DNA from: Enterococcus wangshanyuanii | Lineage (GTDB): Bacteria > Bacillota > Bacilli > Lactobacillales > Enterococcaceae | Assembly (NCBI RefSeq): GCF_002197645.1 | Contig: NZ_CP021876.1 | Location: 1-64,000 of the forward strand | Length of the DNA stretch: 64,000 bases | Direction: 5' to 3' | In this document: positions 55,185-63,748 of the stretch, one piece after another | Layout: every line of letters begins with the position of its first letter | Numbering within the stretch: position 1 is the first letter of the stretch | Made by a program: the position numbers and the translations under genes | Notes under the pieces: model-generated | Database searches by the model: none | Told to the model about the DNA's origin: nothing | Seen by the model: the letters and a program-made list of their open reading frames with translations, nothing else

Positions 55185-55355
55185 TTTGAACACCTCCTCT
55201 CTACGAAAAATGTATCGCTAGAAAGGAAAGCGACCAGTATTCAGTGTAACAGATTCCTCTCAAAAAAACAGTAAGAAATCACGTTAACAGGTGATAAATT
55301 CCATTAAGAGGCAACAAAAAAAGCAAGTCACACAACTAAATATAGGAGGCAATCT

Positions 55356-55970
55356 ATGAACAAAAAAAGCATTTTTTTGATAGGTTTGTCGCTCATGATT
55401 GGGGCATGTCTAGGAGTTATAGGCATGTCTCTTTTTTCACCTCGACAACCAATCTCAAAGGATGGAAAAATCGTTCAAATGACAACAGAATCAACGAGCT
55501 ATTCAGAGAAAAATGACCAATCAGATGAGTTAGATAAGGTAGAAGGGAACACTGAAAACCAAAAAGAATTTGATGCATTATCTGCGTTAACTACCGAGTT
55601 TATCTCAGTGTTTTATAGGAACTCTTCCACACAAACCTTTGCAGAAAAAGAAAAAGAGCTACAGCCGTTTTTATCCGAAATTGGTAGAAAGAATTTGTTA
55701 AAGAACTACGACTATCAAGAAGGAACGGATATGGCGACGACGGCTCCAGTTACTGCAAAAACTTACGTGAATTTTGACTCTGTTACTGGTGAAGCAGTTG
55801 TTATGGCTTTTATGATCTATCAAACAAAGTATGAAGACAATCCACCTGTAAATGCACAAACAATCGTGCGAATCGCTTGTACCAAAAATGATGAAAATCA
55901 ATGGCAAGTTGACGATTCAGAACTACGTTTATTGAATCAGCCAATGCCGAATAGCTACTACGCAATGTGA
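55356..55970 (+). CDS. VirB8/TcpC-like transfer protein
   Basis: 204 residues. One N-terminal helix (IFLIGLSLMIGACLGVIGM), an acidic linker, then a domain of about 130 residues (ALTTEFISVFYRNSSTQTF ... QTIVRIACTKNDENQWQVD) with the helix-plus-sheet pattern of NTF2-like VirB8/TcpC domains. The position, directly after the hydrolase, matches PrgL. Confidence 0.6.
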   Translation: MNKKSIFLIGLSLMIGACLGVIGMSLFSPRQPISKDGKIVQMTTESTSYSEKNDQSDELDKVEGNTENQKEFDALSALTTEFISVFYRNSSTQTFAEKEKELQPFLSEIGRKNLLKNYDYQEGTDMATTAPVTAKTYVNFDSVTGEAVVMAFMIYQTKYEDNPPVNAQTIVRIACTKNDENQWQVDDSELRLLNQPMPNSYYAM

Positions 55971-55982
55971 GGGGAATAACGA

Positions 55983-56906
55983 ATGAAAGTAGGATCAGTT
56001 TTACTTAAAAAAATAGTAGAAAGCTTCTCCTCGATTGGAAAAAGAGGGGAGGCAATGTTGTATTATGTCATGCTTTTTTTGTCCATTTCGGGCCTTGTTT
56101 TTATTCTTTCCAGTCGCCAGATATTCGGGGATGATAGTCCAATTGTGGATGCAGGAACAGGGAAAAAAAGTACGCAGTCAGTTGGCTCTTCTGAAGTCAC
56201 TGTAATTGAAAAACAGATGAATCCAAAGACACGATATGGTGAAGTTTTACTTCGTGTAGAACAGCCAGTTACACAAGTGGGTATAAAGTATGAAACGGTT
56301 GTGGGTGAGAATGCAACGAAGCAATTAGTGGCTTCAAAAATGACGAACGTTCATGATCAATATTACTTGATTCAACTCGAAAATATCCCTACAAAATGGA
56401 AACAATTGGTCGTCGATTTTGGATATACGTCGAAAGAAAAACCACAAATAAATATGAATTATTTAACGGATAATGTGGAAGATATTTTGAAAGACCGGAA
56501 AGAAAAAACAAAACAAGTTACGTTCATTTTTGATTATAGAAAAATGACTGAATCAACAGATGTTCAACCGAAAACAAAAGATCAATATATTATAAAAGTG
56601 ACGTCATTAGAATTGAATAATGTCGAAAAATTAATGAAAAAAGCTGCAGAAAATCGTATTTCTTTTGAGAAGGAAATTCGGTTGTTGAATGAAAAAATGG
56701 ACGAATTGGAACAACAAAAAGTCTATGAAACAAAAGAACAAATCAAGAAACTAGATCAAGAAATAAATCGCGTACAAGCGGAAATTGATTCCTATAAACA
56801 AGCGATTAGTGATATCGATAAACAAACAGATTCACTTGAAGAAAAGAAGCAAAAATTAATTGAGAGAAATAGAAAATCTACTTATGGAGTTGAAGAAAGT
56901 AAGTAG
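55983..56906 (+). CDS. Membrane-anchored coiled-coil transfer protein, 307 aa
   Basis: One helix near residues 25-45 (MLYYVMLFLSISGLVFIL), a beta-rich extracytoplasmic domain, and a C-terminal coiled coil (EKEIRLLNEKMDELEQQK ...). It closes the channel operon; the oriT-like region starts just after its stop. Similar in layout to PrgM-type proteins; homology not claimed. Confidence 0.5.
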   Translation: MKVGSVLLKKIVESFSSIGKRGEAMLYYVMLFLSISGLVFILSSRQIFGDDSPIVDAGTGKKSTQSVGSSEVTVIEKQMNPKTRYGEVLLRVEQPVTQVGIKYETVVGENATKQLVASKMTNVHDQYYLIQLENIPTKWKQLVVDFGYTSKEKPQINMNYLTDNVEDILKDRKEKTKQVTFIFDYRKMTESTDVQPKTKDQYIIKVTSLELNNVEKLMKKAAENRISFEKEIRLLNEKMDELEQQKVYETKEQIKKLDQEINRVQAEIDSYKQAISDIDKQTDSLEEKKQKLIERNRKSTYGVEESK

Positions 56907-57130
56907 GGGTCGTTTGGGGCGAATCGATGGGGGTCGAGTTACACCCAACTAGGGGTCATATGGGGCGAAATTCGGGCGAATTTGGGGCGAATCTGGGGGT
57001 AGAATGGGGCGAATTGTCAAAAGATTTCCGGAACGGGTTTCCCTTGCACTGCAAGGGACGGGAGCTTGTCTCCCGACGAAACCCCTTATGCTCTTACAAA
57101 AAACAGGAACGAATAAGTGAGTGCTAAGAA
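56904..57130. other. Candidate oriT: GGGGCGAA repeats and a three-way inverted repeat
   Basis: GGGGCGAA or close variants occur at about 56916, 56962, 56973, 56984 and 57006, interleaved with GGGGTC(G/A) at 56906, 56930 and 56952. Then an outer stem GGGTTT (57035-57040)/AAACCC (57079-57084) encloses two perfect hairpins, CCCTTGC/GCAAGGG (57041-57057) and CGGGAG/CTCCCG (57059-57075). The segment is GC-richer than its surroundings, has no credible gene, and lies directly before two RHH genes and the relaxase. The nick site cannot be fixed by eye; ATAAGTGAGTGC (57115-57126) is one candidate. Confidence 0.7.
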
Positions 57131-57161
57131 CAAATAAACGAAAATGAGGTGCCAAAGAGGT

Positions 57162-57461
57162 ATGGCAAGGATAGAAGTGAGTTACGATACGCAGGAAGTG
57201 CCGAATAGATTAGCATTGATAGCAAGGAAAAAAGGATACAGAAGCAGAGAAGAATATCTAAGGGATGTATTGACGAAAATTGCCTATGAAGAATACGAAT
57301 CAGAAGCGGCTGCCTTGTACCGTCAGTCATTGGAAAAAGTCGTTCAAGGGCTTCAAGGTGTGTATGACACGCTTCTATTGAATGCTGAGTTGGGCTTGTT
57401 GAAAATGCCAACAGAAAAAATGAATCAGGAGGGATCAATCGATGGCAAAAACAAAGCGTAA
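57162..57461 (+). CDS. Relaxosome accessory protein, RHH type, 99 aa
   Basis: ATG 57162. ARIEVSYDTQEVPNRLALIARKKGYRSREEYLRDVL fits a ribbon-helix-helix or MobC-like DNA-binding start, followed by a helical part. Direct neighbour of the oriT-like repeats, which it probably binds. Overlaps the next gene by 20 bases. Confidence 0.65.
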   Translation: MARIEVSYDTQEVPNRLALIARKKGYRSREEYLRDVLTKIAYEEYESEAAALYRQSLEKVVQGLQGVYDTLLLNAELGLLKMPTEKMNQEGSIDGKNKA

Positions 57462-57837
57462 CTATTACATGGAGGAAGACGTTCATGATACCATTTCACG
57501 ATTGGCAGATGAGAAAAAGAAATCGAATGGTGATATGATCGCCGACCTAGTTGATCTATATGAGAAAGGCGAATTGCTTCGGACCAAAGTAGAAGCGGAG
57601 CAATTGTCGCTGTTGCGGTCGATGAAGAAAATCGTGTCCGAGCTTCATGTCAGCCAAGAGATTGAGTTGAATGTGCTGAATACTATTTGTGAGATCAACG
57701 GGTATGAAAATTTTGTTTCGTTAGAAGAACAAAAATCATTTGCACTTGCCGAGTCAGAGAAGTTTGTATCTGATCGAAACCACCGAAAAATCATTCAACA
57801 ATTAGAGCAAGCAAAAGCGAACGGAACTAGTGAATGA
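57442..57837 (+). CDS. Relaxosome accessory protein, RHH type, 131 aa
   Basis: ATG 57442 (GGAGGGATC). Begins KTKRNYYMEEDVHDTISRLADEKKKSNGD, a ribbon-helix-helix opening, then coiled helices. The second such protein before the relaxase, in the place of PcfF/MobC. Overlaps the relaxase start by ATGA. Confidence 0.65.
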   Translation: MAKTKRNYYMEEDVHDTISRLADEKKKSNGDMIADLVDLYEKGELLRTKVEAEQLSLLRSMKKIVSELHVSQEIELNVLNTICEINGYENFVSLEEQKSFALAESEKFVSDRNHRKIIQQLEQAKANGTSE

Positions 57838-59894
57838 GTAAGAAGACGGCAGGGCTAATTATGACTGGGGTGTTCGTTATGCCACATGCGGACACGTATG
57901 ACGAATACATTGATTACATGGGCAGGTCTGAAGCTGTACGAAATGAAAATTTTAATAAGTTCAATGCGTTCGAAGATGTCGATGGTGTTAACGTGATTGA
58001 TGGTGCAGGAGAAAGTCAATTTGAGCGATACACTGATTACATGTCTAATCCGGAAAAAACAAAGTCACTATTCAACCAGCGATACGATCGTATGCCAATT
58101 GAAGATGTGCAGTACACAAAAAAATATTTCATGGAAGGGCAAGATAATGGTTCACCTTTATGGCAACTTGTCTTTAGCTTTCGTAATGAGTGGTTAGAGG
58201 AACAAGGGTTGATGGATCGATCGAAACATGAAGTGAATGAAGCAAAGATTTATGATGCTACTCGTCTTGCTATGAAGCAGTTGATGGATAAAGCGGAACT
58301 CAATGCAGAATGGTTAGGCAGTATTCATTTCAACACGAAACATATTCACGTTCATGTTGGTATGGTCGAAAGAAATCCAAGTCGTGAATGGATCTACTAC
58401 AAGGATGAAAAGAATCCTGAAAATACTGGTTGGCAGTTCAAAGGGAAATTGAAAATCAATCATATTAATTCTGCGAAAAGCAAGTTCGTCAATGAATTAT
58501 TGAACATGCAGAATGAACTCATAAAGGTAGACGAGCAGATGAAGAACTTAACGACTACTGCAAAAGCAAACGTGCCAAAACTCAAAGAACAACTCTTTCG
58601 TCAATCAATCCATGAGTTACAGCTGAAGCTACCAGCGAACAAACGACGGTGGACTTATGGTTATGCCAAAGGACAAAAATTTAAGGCAGAGATTGATCGT
58701 GTAGTAACACTATACTTGAACACCTACGCGAAAGAAGAACTAGAATCATTTATTCAACGTGTCCAACCAATCAGTGCTACCTATGAAGAAGCATATGGGA
58801 ATCCAAAAAATGAACCAACCTATCTAGAAAATAAATTGTATGGAAAAAATGGATTGTATCATACGTTGGGGAATATAGTTCTAAATGAATTGAAAGAACT
58901 TTCCCGTCAACAAAACAAACAACAGTCACAAGAACGTTTTACATTAGAGGATCTAAAACAGTTAGAAAAAGAAGAACAATGTGTTCGAAGTGATCTGCCA
59001 AGTCCAGAGGATTTGTTTGAAGCAGATGACGTTGATGAATACGAATACTACATGACAAATCTACTACAGGGGGAACCGCCCGAAGTGCAAGATGAATTTA
59101 TCTCTGATGAACTTTATCAAGCATTGAATCAATACGAATCGTTGGTGCTGGAAGAACCCCTTATGAAAGGTGTGTTAGATAAATTGAAAGCAGATCTTCT
59201 TGCAAGAACACCAACCAATGAGGAGATCAGAGAGAAACTATTTGCACTTGATGAAGAAGAAAAACGTTCAATAGAAAAACGTGGTGTTGTTGTTCGTGAA
59301 GAGGGGCATGCGGAACCTGTTCAGTTGGTAAAAAATGAAACGATCAAAGGCTATCTTGCAATTCCTGGCTCTTCGGCTGACGTAGTGATTGTCGGTCAGG
59401 AAAAAAGCAACTCTGAATCAGCTAGGAAGGAACAAAAAGAAGAACATAATATTAATTCATTTTCTCGAAAAAATAGAGAAGGGATTCTGGAACAAAATCC
59501 TAACGCTACGTTTATTTATGGAGAAAATCAATGGCGCCTTGCAGGTAAAAATATCATTGAATCTGAACGATCACGTCCGATAATTATTTATGCTCCAGTA
59601 TTTGAGGGAGAAGGGGAACAAAAACGATTGACTGGATTCAATCCTGTACCGATGTATGATGTTTCGCAAACGAAAAATGCAGAAAAGAAGACGTTTGTTT
59701 ATAGCAATCAGGAAGGAGTTCAGATTGAAAAAAATCCATATGTTAGGGGAGGACAAGGTGGAGGTGGGTATTCAGATCCACATGCATTCGATCGTCAATT
59801 AAAACAAATGATGAATAAACTAGAAAACGCAACACAGAGATACTTGAATGAAAAAGCATTCAAAGAAATGGAATATCAACAAACTTTATCATAA
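57834..59894 (+). CDS. MobL/MobP-type relaxase
   Basis: 686 residues. The N-terminal 250 residues form the relaxase domain with the metal-binding motif HFNTKHIHVHVGMVERNPSR (about 170) and candidate tyrosines near YDRMPIEDVQYTKKYF or the early YDEYIDYMG. The C-terminal half is helical and acidic. This is the MobL-like family of enterococci and lactobacilli rather than the PcfG or pIP501 TraA type. It nicks oriT and leads the strand through the channel. Confidence 0.8.
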   Translation: MSKKTAGLIMTGVFVMPHADTYDEYIDYMGRSEAVRNENFNKFNAFEDVDGVNVIDGAGESQFERYTDYMSNPEKTKSLFNQRYDRMPIEDVQYTKKYFMEGQDNGSPLWQLVFSFRNEWLEEQGLMDRSKHEVNEAKIYDATRLAMKQLMDKAELNAEWLGSIHFNTKHIHVHVGMVERNPSREWIYYKDEKNPENTGWQFKGKLKINHINSAKSKFVNELLNMQNELIKVDEQMKNLTTTAKANVPKLKEQLFRQSIHELQLKLPANKRRWTYGYAKGQKFKAEIDRVVTLYLNTYAKEELESFIQRVQPISATYEEAYGNPKNEPTYLENKLYGKNGLYHTLGNIVLNELKELSRQQNKQQSQERFTLEDLKQLEKEEQCVRSDLPSPEDLFEADDVDEYEYYMTNLLQGEPPEVQDEFISDELYQALNQYESLVLEEPLMKGVLDKLKADLLARTPTNEEIREKLFALDEEEKRSIEKRGVVVREEGHAEPVQLVKNETIKGYLAIPGSSADVVIVGQEKSNSESARKEQKEEHNINSFSRKNREGILEQNPNATFIYGENQWRLAGKNIIESERSRPIIIYAPVFEGEGEQKRLTGFNPVPMYDVSQTKNAEKKTFVYSNQEGVQIEKNPYVRGGQGGGGYSDPHAFDRQLKQMMNKLENATQRYLNEKAFKEMEYQQTLS

Positions 59895-59910
59895 GGAGGA
59901 TAATCTTGTA

Positions 59911-60045
59911 ATGTCTAGTGAGTTCTCAAAAAATAGAGAAGAATTAAAACCAAAATATTCGCATTGTGAAAGATGCGGAGAAGTCTTGAAGGAATTTGAA
60001 ATCACTCAAAATTATTGTATAGATTGCTATGAAATTTTAGCGTAA
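59911..60045 (+). CDS. Small zinc-ribbon protein, 44 aa
   Basis: ATG 59911, 15 nt after AAGGAGG (rather long spacing). CERC near residue 19 and CIDC near 36 form a four-cysteine zinc ribbon. Function unknown. Confidence 0.5.
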   Translation: MSSEFSKNREELKPKYSHCERCGEVLKEFEITQNYCIDCYEILA

Positions 60046-60127
60046 GAATGGGAAGATCGACTGCTGGATAAGCACACTAGAAAATAAATTAGGATTGAAA
60101 AAAATTAAAAAAAGTTATCTATTTTCA

Positions 60128-60156
60128 TTGACTTCCCTCACGATAGGGGTTACAAT
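60128..60156 (+). promoter_or_regulatory. Promoter of the PcfJ/PcfK operon
   Basis: TTGACT (60128-60133), 17-nt spacer, TACAAT (60151-60156), about 35 bp before the first start. The spacer contains CCCTCACGATAGGGG, a small imperfect dyad. Confidence 0.7.
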
Positions 60157-60189
60157 ATAATTAACCCTTAGGAGAGGGAAAACAGTGAG

Positions 60190-60525
60190 GTGAATAGTTT
60201 GGAAAATGACAATCAAGTAAGTAATGTATGTATTTCAATTCTAGGTGAATACAAAGGAAACTTGGCAACGATTCAGAAAGAGACGATTCAATCATTCAAA
60301 CGATTGACAAGTGATGTTGAGCGTTTAAAAGCACTGCATGATGATAATTACGATCTAGTAGGTGAACGATACAATACACTTCCACGTTTCAGTGAAGAAA
60401 GAATGCTTATCGATACTATGACATTATACTTAAGTTATTTGGATGATATGGTTGATGAGTTAAAAAAAGATGCACCTGATTTGCTCGAACAAATCAAGTG
60501 CACAGAACGTAACAAAAACCAGTGA
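60190..60525 (+). CDS. Hypothetical helical protein, about 110 aa
   Basis: Start GTG 60190 or TTG 60199, both near GTGAGGTGA. All-helical (NLATIQKETIQSFKRLTSDV ... LLEQIKCTERNKNQ). Its last 15 codons and following bases recur as a fragment at 63534, so it belongs to a gene that was duplicated. A 14-bp inverted repeat (60531-60544 with 60556-60569) follows. Confidence 0.5.
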   Translation: MNSLENDNQVSNVCISILGEYKGNLATIQKETIQSFKRLTSDVERLKALHDDNYDLVGERYNTLPRFSEERMLIDTMTLYLSYLDDMVDELKKDAPDLLEQIKCTERNKNQ

Positions 60526-60530
60526 GGGTT

Positions 60531-60569
60531 TTGCTACTGAATAAACTATACCAAATTATTCAGTAGCAA
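60531..60569 (+). repeat. 14-bp inverted repeat in the gap before the HTH gene
   Basis: TTGCTACTGAATAA (60531-60544) and its exact complement at 60556-60569. No T-run follows; an attenuator or operator is possible. Confidence 0.5.
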
Positions 60570-60611
60570 ACAATAATGTTTGCTTCATGAAGTAGATAAG
60601 GAGCAATAAAA

Positions 60612-60866
60612 ATGACAGGATTAGAAAAATTGGGTTTGATGACATGGTCGGAAGCAAGTGAACGTTGGGGATTCAACAAAACATATTTAAAAGACAAGAA
60701 TAAATCAAAAGGATCAACTATTTTTCTTGAAAATACAACTTGTAAAGTTGGAAATGAAAAGGCAATTAATCTGATTACTCGTGAAGGTATGGAGTATATA
60801 ACAGGTATGACGGAAGATGAAGCGAAAAAACGAAAGAAGGAAAAAGAGGATGAAAAAAAAGAATGA
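60612..60866 (+). CDS. Helix-turn-helix protein, 84 aa
   Basis: ATG 60612 (AAGGAG). GLMTWSEASERWGFNKTYLK and ITREGMEYITGMTEDEA match the protein at 3695, so this is the minimal form of the same family; its tail is Lys/Glu-rich. Probably a DNA-binding regulator. Confidence 0.6.
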   Translation: MTGLEKLGLMTWSEASERWGFNKTYLKDKNKSKGSTIFLENTTCKVGNEKAINLITREGMEYITGMTEDEAKKRKKEKEDEKKE

Positions 60867-61278
60867 GGTCGCATTAACATATTCAAAAAGACCTGATAAA
60901 CCTTTAGCAGTATATGATGAAGGTAACAAAGGAAAAGAGATTGCATGGATTTATATTGATGGTGAAATCCACTATATTGAAACAGTTTCGGAAGAAGTGG
61001 CAACTGCGGTAAAGGATCTTGCCAACCGATGGAAAAATACGGCGCTATTGGAATCATGGAAAAAGTTACACAATGAAGATTATTTTATAACAAGGTCTGA
61101 TGGAAAAACGTATCTTAGTCGTTCGTTTTATGGATTGGAACCTGAAATTGGCACTCCAATAGAAGATGTTTATTCTTGGTTTGATAGTGAATTTACTGAT
61201 GGTGGATTAGAAGGATTGTTGCATGTAATGGAAACAATGGAGCGTTATTCTCCACTTATGAAATTGATTTATTGCTAA
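60850..61278 (+). CDS. Hypothetical protein, 142 aa
   Basis: ATG 60850 overlaps the HTH gene; ribosome site AAAGAGG close by. Soluble, with YDEGNKGKEIAWIYIDGEIHY-like beta strands and YSWFDSEFTDGGLEGLL. No family recognised. Confidence 0.5.
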   Translation: MKKKNEVALTYSKRPDKPLAVYDEGNKGKEIAWIYIDGEIHYIETVSEEVATAVKDLANRWKNTALLESWKKLHNEDYFITRSDGKTYLSRSFYGLEPEIGTPIEDVYSWFDSEFTDGGLEGLLHVMETMERYSPLMKLIYC

Positions 61279-61301
61279 GAAAGATGAAAGGAGCATTTAC
61301 A

Positions 61302-61550
61302 ATGACAGAAGCAAAAAATATTTATACAGTGGTGAGAACGAATGATGCAGGAGATGTTGGTGTTACAAATTTCGAGGACAAAAGAGAAGCTGTAATCCAT
61401 TGCATAGATGGAATAAAGACAGAAGTTTTAGAATTATTTGATAGGGAAGAAGACTATGATTTTGGTATATCAGGTGATTCATTTTGGGTAGGAATTGAAG
61501 ATAAGGGTACAACGGCTACATTAGATATTGTAACAAATCAAATAAATTAA
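61302..61550 (+). CDS. Hypothetical protein, 82 aa
   Basis: ATG 61302 (AAAGGAG). Acidic small alpha/beta protein, IYTVVRTNDAGDVGVTNF. Function unknown. Confidence 0.5.
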   Translation: MTEAKNIYTVVRTNDAGDVGVTNFEDKREAVIHCIDGIKTEVLELFDREEDYDFGISGDSFWVGIEDKGTTATLDIVTNQIN

Positions 61551-61572
61551 TTTTTTAAAAGGAGGTTTTCTT

Positions 61573-61980
61573 ATGATAGTACCAGTAATAACCAATAGTG
61601 AGGTGAAAAATCAAGCATTGCGTAAAATGCTTGATGAAATGAACAAAAGTCATTCAGCCAACGAAGATATGATTCATAATTGGCTATGCAATCAAGATGA
61701 CGACCAGTTGTTTTCAGGAATTGTAAAAGAAGGAAAATCGATAAATAAGGCATTTAAGTATTGTAGAAATCAAGCGCAAAAATTAAAAGAAGATAATTGC
61801 GCTATGGTTGATGATTCCACTGTCTTTGGATGGGTGAGAGACTATTTTCTTTTAGAAGAGGATCACAAAGCACAGGCTTCAGAAACCTCGAAAATTAGGA
61901 AAAAAAGTGAAGGAACAAAAAGTAATGTCAAGACAAATAAAAGCGAAGGGGTACAGATGGATCTGTTTGATTGCTTATGA
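61573..61980 (+). CDS. pcfK: PcfK-like protein
   Basis: 135 residues. The core KSINKAFKYCRNQAQKLKED, then CAMVDDSTVFGWVRDYFLLE, is the PcfK signature, and it ends with VQMDLFDCL, a motif resembling sliding-clamp-binding peptides (QxDLF). Named from pCF10; role unresolved. Overlaps pcfJ by ATGA. Confidence 0.75.
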   Translation: MIVPVITNSEVKNQALRKMLDEMNKSHSANEDMIHNWLCNQDDDQLFSGIVKEGKSINKAFKYCRNQAQKLKEDNCAMVDDSTVFGWVRDYFLLEEDHKAQASETSKIRKKSEGTKSNVKTNKSEGVQMDLFDCL

Positions 61981-63404
61981 AAAAATCAGAATGGTATATA
62001 GAAAATGCATTAAAACCAAGAAAAACTTTTTTCGATTGGTGTTACTCACAAATTCACACGTTTAAATGGTCGAATAAACAGCAAACGATTTTAGCTTCAG
62101 ATAGAAAAAACTGTGAAGTAATCGAAAAGAGATTGACTAAACGAACGAACCTTACATTTTTTGATAAGTTCTATGCGTTCTGTGTGGTGTTAGTCACTGC
62201 TAAAAGAGTAGAAATACAAACGTATTGTTTTTGGTCGAATATAGAAAACGGGAAACAGAAAATCAAAATGGAATTATCTAATTTAGAACGTTTTTCTAAT
62301 GATGAATATATTCAGATCGGCAAATGGTGGAATGAATATACTACTGGATTGACTCCTATATTACCTATGGGTGGTGCATACACTGGCGTTACTAATTATG
62401 AGGATGATTGGAAAGAAAGAATTCAAACAATTTCAGAACTCCGATATATTGATTTTAGCCAAGCACAATATTTTGACCGTCATGATATAGGACATGTTTA
62501 TAAATACCGTAAAGAAATTGAGTTTCTTCAGAAAATAAAAGCTACAACTATTGCTAGTCAGCTTATGCGTGATCATGAAATAGACTATCGGGTATTTAAT
62601 CAAAATTGGCTGAAAGCCAACAAGTCTATTTTGAAAAATTCGTCGTTGACCTTTGATGAATTTGAGTTAGAAAGGAGAATTCGCAATCGTAACGGAAAAG
62701 TTGTGCAGGGAATAGACCAATACCTTTCATATAAAGATATTAAGCATATTCCAAAAGGTGTCGGAATCGTGAAATTTCAAAATTGGGTAATAAAGAAGGC
62801 TATTGACTTCCAGTACTACCATGACTACATTACAATGTTATCTGATATCGGTAAAAAGGCAGACACACTGAAAACGATCATACCGGATGACTTACGTGAA
62901 GCGCATGATGAAGCATTAAAAGTCTATCTAATATTAGAGCCTGACATTAAGAAACGTAAAAAAGCATTGAAAGATGCCAAAGAGCGACGGAGATTAGAAA
63001 AAGAAGAAAGAGAGAATGAAATCCAATTCAAGAGACGATTACGACAGATCAGAAAATATGAAACGATTATTGATGGTTACGCATTTGTCGTTCCAAAAAA
63101 ATTAGAAGACATTGTGAATGAAGGGAAGATGTTATCACATTGTGTGGGGAATAGTCGGTACTTATCCGAGCATAGAGACGGAGAAACTACAATCGTTTTT
63201 GTTAGGAAAGAACAAGAAAAAGAACGGCCATTATGTACCTTAGAATATAAGGATGGACAAATTGCGCAACTACAAGGATATAAAAATCAAGAAGAAAATG
63301 TCCCAGAAGGAGTGAAAAAGGCTTCAGATAAATGGTTAGAGTGGGTCAAACAAAAAAACTCGCCCAATAAAAATCGAGCAAGTCAAAGCAACAAAATAGC
63401 CTGA
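61977..63404 (+). CDS. pcfJ: PcfJ-like protein
   Basis: 475 residues from ATG 61977. The C-terminal PcfJ domain has LSHCVGNSRYLSEHRDGETT, IVFVRKEQ, and LCTLEYKDGQIAQLQGYKNQ. The N-terminal part (WCYSQIHTFKWSNKQQTI) and a Lys/Arg/Glu-rich helix before the domain are usual for the family. PcfK and PcfJ are encoded together on many conjugative plasmids; function unknown. Confidence 0.8.
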   Translation: MKKSEWYIENALKPRKTFFDWCYSQIHTFKWSNKQQTILASDRKNCEVIEKRLTKRTNLTFFDKFYAFCVVLVTAKRVEIQTYCFWSNIENGKQKIKMELSNLERFSNDEYIQIGKWWNEYTTGLTPILPMGGAYTGVTNYEDDWKERIQTISELRYIDFSQAQYFDRHDIGHVYKYRKEIEFLQKIKATTIASQLMRDHEIDYRVFNQNWLKANKSILKNSSLTFDEFELERRIRNRNGKVVQGIDQYLSYKDIKHIPKGVGIVKFQNWVIKKAIDFQYYHDYITMLSDIGKKADTLKTIIPDDLREAHDEALKVYLILEPDIKKRKKALKDAKERRRLEKEERENEIQFKRRLRQIRKYETIIDGYAFVVPKKLEDIVNEGKMLSHCVGNSRYLSEHRDGETTIVFVRKEQEKERPLCTLEYKDGQIAQLQGYKNQEENVPEGVKKASDKWLEWVKQKNSPNKNRASQSNKIA

Positions 63405-63460
63405 CCGCTAAAATTGTTACTTATCAAAGTATACAAAGAAAAACCGTATTAGTAAATAAT

Positions 63461-63527
63461 TTAAAAAAAGAAATAAGTATATGATGTTCTTCTAGCCGAA
63501 GGATCATGTACTTATTTCTTTTTTTAA
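63461..63527 (+). terminator. Terminator of the transfer region
   Basis: A 25-bp arm pair (63461-63485 and 63503-63527) with one mismatch, core AAAGAAATAAGTA, ending in a T-run; symmetrical, so probably bidirectional. Confidence 0.85.
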
Positions 63528-63533
63528 AAAGTA

Positions 63534-63586
63534 TTTTGAGCTGCTCGAACAGTTCAAAGGATTAGAACGTGCCAAAAACCAGTGAG
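63534..63586 (+). pseudogene. 3' remnant of a paralogue of the gene at 60190
   Basis: One frame reads FELLEQFKGLERAKNQ and stops, matching DLLEQIKCTERNKNQ at the end of the protein from 60190. The following bases CCAGTGAGGGT and TTGCTA are also shared. Nothing of the rest of the gene is present: only the last 17 codons survive beyond the terminator. Confidence 0.65.
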
Positions 63587-63748
63587 GGTCTTGCTAAGCA
63601 ACACGATAAGTCATTGATTAATAGAAAAAAGTAAAGACTGGACACGAACTGAAAATTATTTTAAAAGGAGGGGCGAAGAAAACAGTTGCAAAAATGAAAA
63701 GATTATGTGAAACTAACATATATAAAAGGATATGATAAGGTGAATCAA

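Noticed and set aside
56927..57155. Two overlapping frames across the oriT-like region
   Set aside because: They arise from GGGGCGAA repeats and hairpins; no ribosome site and no protein-like composition.
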